A DNA stretch of 6,222 nt from Solirubrobacteraceae bacterium (GTDB lineage: Bacteria > Actinomycetota > Thermoleophilia > Solirubrobacterales > Solirubrobacteraceae): positions 1-6,222 of the forward strand of contig JASHYF010000098.1 of NCBI GenBank assembly GCA_030043235.1, in the 5' to 3' direction. A model generated the notes under the pieces. It was not told the origin of the DNA and did not search any database. It saw only the letters and a program-made list of their open reading frames with translations. Below are positions 1-5,393 of the stretch, in pieces. Position 1 is the stretch's first letter. Every line of letters starts with the position of its first letter. The translations under genes were made by a program, and so were the position numbers.

Positions 1-121
1 CGGTGGTGCTGAGACCCTCGTAGCCACGCTCGGCGACCAGCTCTCGCGCGACGCGCACGATGCGCTGGCGCGTGGCGGCGCTGCGCTCCAGGCCTGAGCT
101 CGTGTGGGTCTGCGCGCTCAT
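1..121 (-). CDS. TetR-family transcriptional regulator, N-terminal part (cut by window edge)
   Basis: Forty N-terminal residues are visible, starting MSAQTHTSSGLERS; the rest lies beyond base 1. Residues 18-40 (RQRIVRVARELVAERGYEGL and then STT) match the first helix and start of the helix-turn-helix of TetR/AcrR proteins, with the typical 'I..vA.eL.ae.Gy.g.s' pattern. Such proteins are dimeric cytoplasmic repressors released from DNA when a small ligand binds the C-terminal domain, which is not visible here. The ATG at 119-121 is preceded by AGAAGAG two bases away, a modest ribosome site. A near-perfect palindrome starts 17 bases upstream, and a divergent operon follows. This is the usual layout of an autoregulated TetR gene controlling its neighbours. 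The family call is secure; the ligand is unknown. Confidence 0.86.
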   Translation of the reverse strand, partial: MSAQTHTSSGLERSAATRQRIVRVARELVAERGYEGLSTT

Positions 122-138
122 CGCTCTTCTGCTAGCTT

Positions 139-159
139 ACCGACAGGCGGCCTGTCGGT
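139..159. promoter_or_regulatory. Probable TetR operator: 10-base inverted repeat
   Basis: Left arm ACCGACAGGC (139-148) and right arm GCCTGTCGGT (150-159) are exact reverse complements around the single base G149. The site lies between two divergent starts, 17 bases from the TetR start and 31 bases before the DUF4242 start. Size, symmetry and position fit a TetR-dimer operator. Binding there could block RNA polymerase in both directions, because any promoters must lie in this 69-base gap. No convincing -35/-10 pair is visible; TATGTT at 163-168 is a possible -10 for the rightward genes. Binding by the neighbouring regulator is inferred. Confidence 0.78.
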
Positions 160-190
160 TTCTATGTTTGTCGGCTTTGAAAGGGGAGTC

Positions 191-490
191 ATGAATACGT
201 ACGTGATCTTGCGGCGGGGCGCGTGGGCGTCGGCGGATGAGCTCGGCGAAGCGGCCGCCCGCTCGAAAGCGGTGGGCGACGAGCAGATGCCGGACGACGT
301 CCGCTGGATTCGCAGCTATGTGCTGGAGGAGGACGACGGCCGCGTGGGCACGGTGTGCATCTACGAGGCGAGCGGTCCGGAGGCGATCCGCGAGCACGCC
401 GCGCGCGCGGACCTGGCGGCCGACGAGATCATCCGCGTCGCCGACACGGTGGTGGTGCGGCCCGACCCGGCCCCCGCGCCCGCGAGCTGA
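191..490 (+). CDS. DUF4242 family small protein (SCO4226-like, possible nickel binder)
   Basis: This is a 99-residue protein beginning MNTYVILRRG. Residues 35-85 carry the DUF4242 pattern: VRWIRSYV (W39, S42, Y43), then TVCIYEASGPEAIREHA (C56, Y58, H69), then a segment corresponding to 'glpad.I..V'. These are small ferredoxin-like-fold cytoplasmic proteins. Streptomyces SCO4226 is described as nickel-binding, but most members have no known role and I cannot place metal ligands here with confidence. The start at 191 is chosen because AAGGGGAG (181-188) lies just before it; in-frame ATG 164 has no ribosome site and falls next to the operator. The tail after residue 90 is a low-complexity Pro/Ala stretch. 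The gene is first in a probable two-gene operon with the lactonase and probably under TetR control. Metal delivery to the bimetallic lactonase is possible but speculative. Confidence 0.85.
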   Translation: MNTYVILRRGAWASADELGEAAARSKAVGDEQMPDDVRWIRSYVLEEDDGRVGTVCIYEASGPEAIREHAARADLAADEIIRVADTVVVRPDPAPAPAS

Positions 491-520
491 GCAGCCTGGC
501 CGGGTCAGCCGAGCCGGCGG

Positions 521-530
521 TTGTCGGTAG
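521..530 (+). promoter_or_regulatory. Possible secondary operator half-site before the lactonase gene
   Basis: TTGTCGGTAG repeats the TGTCGGT core of the right arm of the palindrome at 139-159. It falls in the 81-base gap between the DUF4242 and lactonase genes. No matching left arm is present, so it is at most a half-site. The core is only seven bases and could recur by chance in DNA of this GC content. Confidence 0.25.
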
Positions 531-560
531 GCTCCCGTGGACGACGAGCGAGAGACAGGT

Positions 561-568
561 GGGAGGAG
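561..568 (+). promoter_or_regulatory. Ribosome binding site fixing the lactonase start
   Basis: GGGAGGAG contains GGAGG (562-566), five bases before ATG 572. It is the strongest Shine-Dalgarno match in the window. It supports initiation at 572 rather than at the in-frame upstream start at 521, and the protein numbering that results matches the family. Confidence 0.8.
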
Positions 569-571
569 CGG

Positions 572-1531
572 ATGCCGGGCGTTGAGACCGTGCAGGGGCC
601 AGTCGACGCGCGCGAGCTGGGGTGCACCCTCGTGCACGAGCACGTGCGCTTCCGCGACGAGGCGGTGGCGGCCGAGTGGCCGGAGCGCTACGACGAGCAG
701 GCGGAGCTGGACGCCGCGCTGGAGGCGGTCGGCGCGGCGAAGGAGCGCGGCGTGCAGACGATCGTCGACCCCACGGCGATGTTCGGCGGGCGCGACGTGC
801 GCTTCATGCGGCGCGTGGCCGAGCGGAGCGGCGTGCGCATCGTGGCGTGCACGGGCATCTACAGCTACGACTATCTCCCCCACTACTTCGCGAACCGCGA
901 CGTGGACGCGATGGCCGAGCACTTCGTGGCGGACATCGAAGGCGGCATCCAGGGCACGGACGTGAAGGCGGCGTTCCTGAAGTGCGCCGCGGACGCGGCG
1001 GGGGTGACCGAGAACGTGGAGAAGATCCACCGCGCGGTCGCGCGCGCGAGCGTGCAGACGGGCACGCCGATCATGGCCCACTCGATGCCCGCGATGGCGA
1101 CCGGGCCGCGCCAGGTGGAGATCTTCAGGGAGGAGGGCGTGGACATGGCGCGCGTGCAGATCGCCCACTGCGGCGACAGCGATGACGTGGGCTACATCGA
1201 GGGCCTGATCGACACGGGCGTGTACGTGGGCCTCGACCGCTACGGCCTGGAGATGTTCCTGCCGATCGACAGGCGCAACGCGACCGCCGCGGAGCTGCTG
1301 CGCCGCGGGCACGCGGAGCGGCTGATGGTCTCGCAGGACTTCTGCGCGACGATCGACTGGTTTCCGCCCGAGGCGGCGGGCGCGTTCGAAGCGAGCGGCG
1401 CGATCCGCAACTGGTCGATGACGCTCGTGTTCGACGAGGTCGTGCCGGCGCTGCGCGAGCAGGGCGTGATGGACGACGCTGCCTTCGAGACGATCTTCGT
1501 GGAGAACCCCGCGCGCTGGCTCACCGCCTGA
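572..1531 (+). CDS. Phosphotriesterase-like lactonase (PLL; SsoPox / PPH type)
   Basis: This 319-residue binuclear-metal amidohydrolase (TIM barrel) is close to the roughly 314 of SsoPox. All expected metal ligands are present: H22 and H24 in VHEHV, carboxylated lysine K137 in AFLKCAAD, H170 in IMAHS, H199 in IAHCGDSDD and D256 in SQDFCATIDW. From memory, these numbers coincide with those of Saccharolobus SsoPox, as do lactone-pocket residues Y97, R223 and W263. The alignment therefore appears nearly gap-free up to there. Known relatives hydrolyse lactones, including acyl-homoserine lactones and gamma/delta-lactones, and have weak organophosphate side activity. Mycobacterium tuberculosis PPH (Rv0230c) is a related actinobacterial protein. 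No signal peptide is seen, so it is probably cytoplasmic. It lies 81 bases after the DUF4242 gene, probably in one TetR-controlled operon. The family is certain; the natural substrate is unknown. Confidence 0.94.
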   Translation: MPGVETVQGPVDARELGCTLVHEHVRFRDEAVAAEWPERYDEQAELDAALEAVGAAKERGVQTIVDPTAMFGGRDVRFMRRVAERSGVRIVACTGIYSYDYLPHYFANRDVDAMAEHFVADIEGGIQGTDVKAAFLKCAADAAGVTENVEKIHRAVARASVQTGTPIMAHSMPAMATGPRQVEIFREEGVDMARVQIAHCGDSDDVGYIEGLIDTGVYVGLDRYGLEMFLPIDRRNATAAELLRRGHAERLMVSQDFCATIDWFPPEAAGAFEASGAIRNWSMTLVFDEVVPALREQGVMDDAAFETIFVENPARWLTA

Positions 1532-1532
1532 G

Positions 1533-1579
1533 CGGGGCAGGCGTGCGGGCCCCGGGCTTGCGGGCGAGCTCAGAGCTCG
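1533..1579. terminator. Weak stem-loops between convergent genes, possible bidirectional terminator
   Basis: The 38-base gap between the convergent lactonase and secreted-protein genes holds CGGGGC (1533-1538) pairing with GCCCCG (1549-1554). A tight hairpin follows, CGAGCT (1565-1570) with AGCTCG (1574-1579) around CAG, overlapping the stop of the minus-strand gene. Neither is followed by a T-run. The position is right for termination of both transcripts, but the evidence is only structural and the stems are short. Confidence 0.35.
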
Positions 1580-2058
1580 GCCGAGGGCACGCGCGCGGGA
1601 CAGCCGCGCTCAAAGGTCGTGCAGTCGAGCGCGAGCGCGTGCGCGCGAATCGGCGGGTGCGCTGGCAGGTGGGCCGGGAGCTCGCAAGTCTGCGTGCCCA
1701 TGTCTCCGAACGGGCACAGCCAGCCGTCGTAGGTGAAGTACGAGCCGGCTTCGCTGCTGCCGAGGTGCTGCTTGCCGCGCAGGTGCATCACCGCGTCGAG
1801 GACCTTGACGGCCGTCGCGCACGAGGCGTCGCCCTTCACATACACGCGCCACTTTTCCGCCTGCCCGTGGGATGTGTAGGGCACGCTGGCGTGGACGTAG
1901 CCGCAGCTCGGCACGCTGGACGTCGCCGCGTTCGCCACGGCGCGGCCGGCCGCAGGTGCGCCCCCGGCCGTCGTGGCGCCTGCGCGCGCGGACGCGCCCG
2001 CCGTCACGAGCGCGACCAGAGCCGCGCACGCCGCCGGCAGGATCCCCACCCGTGCCAT
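1570..2058 (-). CDS. Secreted cysteine-rich hypothetical protein
   Basis: This 162-residue protein begins MARVGILPAACAALVALVTA, a short basic end and hydrophobic core ending in small residues (ASARA), as in a Sec signal peptide probably cleaved near residue 25. Starting at ATG 2058 gives that clean signal peptide, although the ribosome site is weak. GTG 2095-2097 would add 13 residues. The mature part has six cysteines (52, 80, 115, 125, 146, 153), an even number that would allow three disulphides outside the cell. The pattern SCGYV, then KWRVYVKGDASCATAVKVLD, then DGWLC and C125 resembles small exported proteins frequent in Thermoleophilia, in which a Cys-Gly near the start, 'sCatA..v' and a Trp-x-Cys recur. 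No catalytic motif is recognised and the function is unknown. It is divergent from the methyltransferase-glycosyltransferase gene, so any link is only by location. Confidence 0.75.
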   Translation of the reverse strand: MARVGILPAACAALVALVTAGASARAGATTAGGAPAAGRAVANAATSSVPSCGYVHASVPYTSHGQAEKWRVYVKGDASCATAVKVLDAVMHLRGKQHLGSSEAGSYFTYDGWLCPFGDMGTQTCELPAHLPAHPPIRAHALALDCTTFERGCPARVPSAEL

Positions 2059-2277
2059 CGTCGCCGATCGTAGTGGAACCGCGCTCGGTGCGACCACCCT
2101 CGAAACGCGCTTTGCCGTGTTCGCCGAGCCGGGCGTCCAGATGCCCCTGGATAGACTGCCGGGATCACGCAGATGGAGCCCTCACAGGAGCCGTATCGTC
2201 AGGGCGTGTGCGGTGCGTCTTCGGGCGAGGCGCGGCGCGCATATTCGACTCGGCGATCCCTGGGCAGGGGGCTGCGG
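2059..2277. other. Divergent intergenic region (start-dependent length)
   Basis: The region separates the secreted-protein start (2058) from the start preferred for the methyltransferase-glycosyltransferase gene (2278). It must hold promoters for both unless they are leaderless. TAGACT at 2152-2157 fits a rightward -10 box, without a good -35 at the right distance. A small inverted repeat, TCCAG (2136-2140) and CTGGA (2147-2151), lies just before it and could be a weak operator. If translation begins at 2173, bases 2173-2277 are coding. Confidence 0.35.
2266..2271 (+). promoter_or_regulatory. Ribosome binding site supporting a GTG start at 2278
   Basis: AGGGGG lies six bases before GTG 2278-2280, ideal spacing for a Shine-Dalgarno site with one mismatch to AGGAGG. 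The longer alternative, ATG 2173, has only GGGA (2161-2164) eight bases upstream. Confidence 0.55.
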
Positions 2278-4008
2278 GTGGCGCAGGGCATACGTTGCGG
2301 GATCTGCGGCGGCGCGCTGGCGGTTGTGTATCCGGGAGTCGAGCGAGCGCCTTCGCCGGGCGAGCTGGCGCCGACCAGCCATCCCCTTGGCGAGCACGCG
2401 ACGATCTTCAGATGCGCGGACTGCGCGACGTTGCAGCAGCCCTCGCTGCTCGAGGGGGATCTCACGGAGCTCTACCGTGAGATGCGCGACGAGGCCTATC
2501 TCGATGAGGAGCAGGGTCGTCGCGGCACCGCCCGCAGGCTGCTCTCGCTGGTCGGCGCGCATGCGCGCGGTCGCAGGCTGCTGGACGTGGGATGCGGGCA
2601 TGGTCTTCTGCTGGACGAGGCCCGCAAGCTGGGCTTTGAGGCGGTTGGGCTGGAGCTGTCCGCCGCGGGAGCGGCGTTTGGGCGTGAGCGCTACGGCCTG
2701 GACGTCCGCGAGCAGACGCTGGACGAGCTGGATGAGGACGAGCGTTTCGACGTGATCACGCTCGTCGACGTCTTGGAGCACGTGTGCGATCCGTGCGCCA
2801 CGATCGAGCGCTGCCACGAGCTGCTTTCGCCTGAGGGCGTGATGTGTGTGGTGACACCCGACCCGGCGTCTTTGACGGCGCGGATCGCCGGCCGGCGGTG
2901 GTGGTCGCTCGTCCCCGCTCACGCGTATCTGATTCCGCGCAAGACGCTGCTCGAGCTGCTGCTCGCCCGCGGCCTGCTCGTCGCCGCGGACGAGCCGTTC
3001 GTTCGCTCCTTCTCGCTCGCCTACTGGCTGGCCGGGCTCGTGGAGCGGGCGGGCGTCCTGTCCCCGTTTGCCAACAGGGCGCTCGCGGCGCTGTGCCGGC
3101 GCATCACGCTGTCGCTGTCGCTGGGCGACGAGCGCGTGATCGTCGCATGCAGGAGCGCGACGTTGCAACCGGCACGCCGGCTGGTGAAGGACAGAGGAGA
3201 GCGCTGCAAGGTGCATGTCGTGCTGCCTGCGTACGCGGCCGCCAGCACGATCGCGTTCGTCGCCGAGGCGCTTCCCGCCGGCGAGGCCGATCGCGCCCTT
3301 CTGGTGGACGATTGCAGCCCGGACCGCACCGCGTCGGTGGCCCTCAGGGAGGGCTTCGAGGTGATTCGCCATCCCACCAATCGAGGCTATGGCGCCAACC
3401 AGAAGACGTGCTACGTTCGGGCGGCGCTCGACGGGGCTGACATCGTGGTGATGGTGCATGCCGATCACCAATACGACCCCCGGCTCGTGGGCGACATGGT
3501 GAGACCGATCGCCGAGGGTCGCGCGGATGTGGTGATCGGATCGAGGCTGCTCGAGGACGAGGCGGTCGCCGGTGGCATGCCCCGCTGGAAGTGGCTGGGC
3601 AACCGCCTGCTGACGAGCGTCGAGAACTACGCCTTCAGGCGATCGCACTCCGAGTATCACACGGGCTATCGCGCTTTCTCGGTCGCGTTCCTTCGAGAGA
3701 TCCCGTTCTTGCGCAACAGCGACGCGTTCGTGTTCGATCAGGAGATCTTCGCGCAGATCGTCAGGTGGGGGGCAAGAGTGGAGGAGATCGCGATCCCCAC
3801 CCGGTATTTCCTGGAGGCCTCGAGCGTGTCCTTCGCCGAGAGCGTGCAGTACGGCCTGCAGACCCTGTGGGTGCTGGCGCGCTTTCGCATCGACGAGAGA
3901 GCGCACCGCTGGCCCCTGCTACGCCATCCCGCGGCCACGATCGATTTGATCCCCGCCCGTCCGGGCGCTGGTGCTGGCGAGGACATCCCCCTCCTGCTGC
4001 GCCGGTGA
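2278..4008 (+). CDS. Fused zinc-ribbon SAM methyltransferase and family 2 glycosyltransferase
   Basis: The product is 576 residues from GTG 2278, or 611 from ATG 2173. C7-C10 and C46-C49 form two CxxC pairs, a zinc ribbon as in many sugar and glycolipid methyltransferases. A class I methyltransferase follows (about 85-290): SAM-binding LLDVGCGHG (101-109), acidic E126 after strand 2, and DVLEHV (164-169). A family 2 glycosyltransferase occupies about 311-540: VVLPAY, LLVDDCSPDRT (D344, D345), TNRGYGANQK, the donor/metal segment VMVHADHQYDP (392-401), GSR (421-423), SEYHTGYRAFS and FVFDQEIFAQI. These match a cytoplasmic, dolichol-phosphate-mannose-synthase-like subgroup usually found as a stand-alone enzyme. 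No membrane segment is evident. Making and methylating a surface glycan or lipid-linked sugar is inferred; donor and acceptor are unknown. The 3' end overlaps the SRAP gene by 90 bases. Confidence 0.92.
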   Translation: MAQGIRCGICGGALAVVYPGVERAPSPGELAPTSHPLGEHATIFRCADCATLQQPSLLEGDLTELYREMRDEAYLDEEQGRRGTARRLLSLVGAHARGRRLLDVGCGHGLLLDEARKLGFEAVGLELSAAGAAFGRERYGLDVREQTLDELDEDERFDVITLVDVLEHVCDPCATIERCHELLSPEGVMCVVTPDPASLTARIAGRRWWSLVPAHAYLIPRKTLLELLLARGLLVAADEPFVRSFSLAYWLAGLVERAGVLSPFANRALAALCRRITLSLSLGDERVIVACRSATLQPARRLVKDRGERCKVHVVLPAYAAASTIAFVAEALPAGEADRALLVDDCSPDRTASVALREGFEVIRHPTNRGYGANQKTCYVRAALDGADIVVMVHADHQYDPRLVGDMVRPIAEGRADVVIGSRLLEDEAVAGGMPRWKWLGNRLLTSVENYAFRRSHSEYHTGYRAFSVAFLREIPFLRNSDAFVFDQEIFAQIVRWGARVEEIAIPTRYFLEASSVSFAESVQYGLQTLWVLARFRIDERAHRWPLLRHPAATIDLIPARPGAGAGEDIPLLLRR

Positions 4009-4698
4009 ACCCCAACGCAGCAGCTCCGGCCCCTCGGCGCCGGGCTCGCCGGCCTTGTTGACCGCGGGGTTGGCCGGCCGTGCGGACAGGCGCGAGGCGG
4101 GCAGCGCGCCGCACAGCGCGAGCGCGTCCTCCGCGCCGAGCCGCGCATCGAGCCACGCCTGCTGGGCGGCGCGGTCGGCGAGGATCACCGGCATGCGGTC
4201 GTGGATCGCGGCCGCGACGCGGTTGGGCGCGGCGTCGCAGGTGAGCAGCGCCACGCTCGTCACCCACTCGCCCTCGATCTTCGCGGGCGTCCACACGGCG
4301 GCGAAGGCGAACGGCACGCCGCCGTCGACCTGGAAGTAGAAGGGCTGGCGGGGCTCGCCGCGCCTCTCCGGTTTCAGCCACTCGAAGTAGCCGTCCGCCA
4401 CCTGCAGGGCGCGGCGCGAGGCCTTGGGGATCAGGGCGCGATAGGCGGGCGTGCTCGCCACCGTCTCCATGCGCGCGTTGATCATCTTCGCCGCGCCTTT
4501 GAGGTCGTGCGCCCACGGCGGCACGAGGCCCCAGCGCAGCAGGCGCGCCTCTGCCTGGCCCTTGGGCGAGACGATCGCGAGCACCTCTTCGGTGGGGGCG
4601 ATGTTGAAGCGCCGCGTCCCGGCCGCGCTGGCGATCGGGACCCCGAAGCGGTCGTTCAGTTCTTCCGGCCCGGCCGTGTTGGTGTAGCGCCCGCACAT
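3919..4698 (-). CDS. SRAP domain protein (YedK/HMCES type), abasic-site DNA crosslinker
   Basis: This 259-residue protein begins MCGRYTN. Removal of Met1 exposes C2, which in this family forms a thiazolidine crosslink with the ring-opened abasic site in single-stranded DNA and shields it from cleavage or error-prone bypass. The other active-site residues are in place: N74 in INARMET, E106 in DGYFEW and H166 in AIHDRMPVIL. FNIAPT (31-36) and LLRWGLVPPWA (53-63) are also typical. The start at 4698 is fixed by the need for Cys at position 2; ATG 4710 would bury it. The conserved domain ends near EGPELLRW (222-229). The last 30 or so residues are a polar tail encoded mostly over the 3' end of the glycosyltransferase gene. 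It lies 39 bases after the GNAT gene, so co-transcription is likely. The assignment is very secure. Confidence 0.95.
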   Translation of the reverse strand: MCGRYTNTAGPEELNDRFGVPIASAAGTRRFNIAPTEEVLAIVSPKGQAEARLLRWGLVPPWAHDLKGAAKMINARMETVASTPAYRALIPKASRRALQVADGYFEWLKPERRGEPRQPFYFQVDGGVPFAFAAVWTPAKIEGEWVTSVALLTCDAAPNRVAAAIHDRMPVILADRAAQQAWLDARLGAEDALALCGALPASRLSARPANPAVNKAGEPGAEGPELLRWGSPAQQEGDVLASTSARTGGDQIDRGRGMA

Positions 4699-4737
4699 GC
4701 GTCCGAGCATAGGCGCAGCCAGGCCGTCGCCGGGCGG

Positions 4738-5322
4738 CTACCGGCCTCTCGCGAGTTGCGCATCGGCGCCCTTCCAGCCGGCCGCGTCGAGCCTGTAGAG
4801 GACGTGCGGGGAGAGCCGATGGCTCTGGGCGATGCTGGGATGCAGAAAGTCCTCCGCGGGGCTGTGCGTCATGCCCAGCCGCTCCATCAGGCGGCGCGAG
4901 CGCGTGTTGATGGCGGCTGTGTATGCGACGAGGCGCTCCAGGCGCAGCCGCTGGAACGCGAACGCTACCGACGCGCTGGCCGCCTCGGCGGCTATGCCGC
5001 GTCCCCAGCAGTCCCGCGCGAGGCGCCAGCCAAGCTCGACCGCGGGCCTGAACGCCACGTCGATCTCCACGGGCAAGAGTCCCACGCAGCCGGCGAGCGG
5101 CCGCTCGCCGGCTATCTCGACAGCCCACAGGCCGTAGCCGTGCTCGCGAAAGCCCGCCTCGAAGCGCTCGATCAGCGCGTCGCTGCTCGCCCGCGAGAGC
5201 GTCGCCGGGTAGTGCTCCATGACCTGCGGGTCGGCGTTGATGACGGCGAACGGCTCGCGGTCGCTCTCGCGCCAGCGGCGCAGCAGGAGCCGCTCGGTGC
5301 GCAGCCTTGGCTCGCCGTTCAT
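4738..5322 (-). CDS. GNAT family N-acetyltransferase, RimJ/RimL-like
   Basis: This 194-residue protein has the length and layout of the Acetyltransf_3 (RimJ/RimL) group, which moves an acetyl group from acetyl-CoA to protein N-termini or small amines in the cytoplasm. It opens with LRTERLLLRRWRESD (7-21), the first strand and helix of the group. VELGWRLARDCWGRGIAAEA (95-114) contains motif A with the CoA-pyrophosphate loop WGRGIA. INTRSRRLMERLGM (138-151) is the helix carrying the conserved Asn139 and the 'S..l.eklGm' element. ATG 5322 gives the family N-terminus, but no Shine-Dalgarno site is visible. The upstream gap to the P450 gene is only 51 bases and mostly occupied by a hairpin. It probably shares a transcript with the downstream SRAP gene. 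The substrate cannot be predicted. Confidence 0.93.
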   Translation of the reverse strand: MNGEPRLRTERLLLRRWRESDREPFAVINADPQVMEHYPATLSRASSDALIERFEAGFREHGYGLWAVEIAGERPLAGCVGLLPVEIDVAFRPAVELGWRLARDCWGRGIAAEAASASVAFAFQRLRLERLVAYTAAINTRSRRLMERLGMTHSPAEDFLHPSIAQSHRLSPHVLYRLDAAGWKGADAQLARGR

Positions 5323-5354
5323 GGGCGGGCGAGCACGGTGGCGGTTCGCGGGGG

Positions 5355-5393
5355 CTGTCCGGCTCGCGGCTGACTACGCCGCGAGCCGGACAG
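5355..5393 (-). terminator. Perfect 16-bp hairpin spanning the P450 stop codon
   Basis: Arms CTGTCCGGCTCGCGGC (5355-5370) and GCCGCGAGCCGGACAG (5378-5393) are exact reverse complements around a seven-base loop. On the P450 transcript the first arm lies within the last codons (PVRLAA), the loop contains the UAG stop (5374-5376), and the second arm lies just after it. No U-run follows, so it would be a U-less terminator of the kind proposed in high-GC actinobacteria, or an RNA-stabilising or processing structure. Confidence 0.72.

Noticed and set aside
104..190. Upstream extension of the DUF4242 gene to starts at 104 or 164
   Set aside because: It would run through the TetR start and operator, lacks a ribosome site and adds residues outside the family pattern. 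ATG 191 has AAGGGGAG just before it.
511..533. Hairpin GAGCC/GGCTC between the DUF4242 and lactonase genes as a terminator
   Set aside because: The stem is five bases with a 13-base loop and no T-run. It is too weak to separate two closely spaced co-directional genes.
137..1312. 391-residue open frame on the minus strand across the DUF4242 and lactonase genes
   Set aside because: It is antisense to two well-supported genes. Its translation is Arg/His/Ala-rich with no recognisable domain, the usual product of GC-rich codon bias, and it would also cover the operator.
2026..2058. Lipobox at Cys11 of the secreted protein
   Set aside because: The residues before Cys11 are LPAA, with Pro at -3 where Leu, Val or Ile is needed. 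It lies too early in the hydrophobic core, so a standard cleavable signal peptide fits better.
2182..3906. 574-residue open frame on the minus strand across the methyltransferase-glycosyltransferase gene
   Set aside because: The plus strand carries all the catalytic motifs. The minus translation is Arg/Gln/His-rich with no domain and is explained by high GC at third positions.
3761..5128. 455-residue minus-strand frame overlapping both SRAP and GNAT
   Set aside because: It is an out-of-frame, Arg/Gly/Ala-rich shadow of two genes that each show complete family motifs in another frame.
4201..5373. 390-residue plus-strand frame opposite SRAP and GNAT
   Set aside because: It is antisense to two secure genes, has no domain and is compositionally biased like the other shadows.
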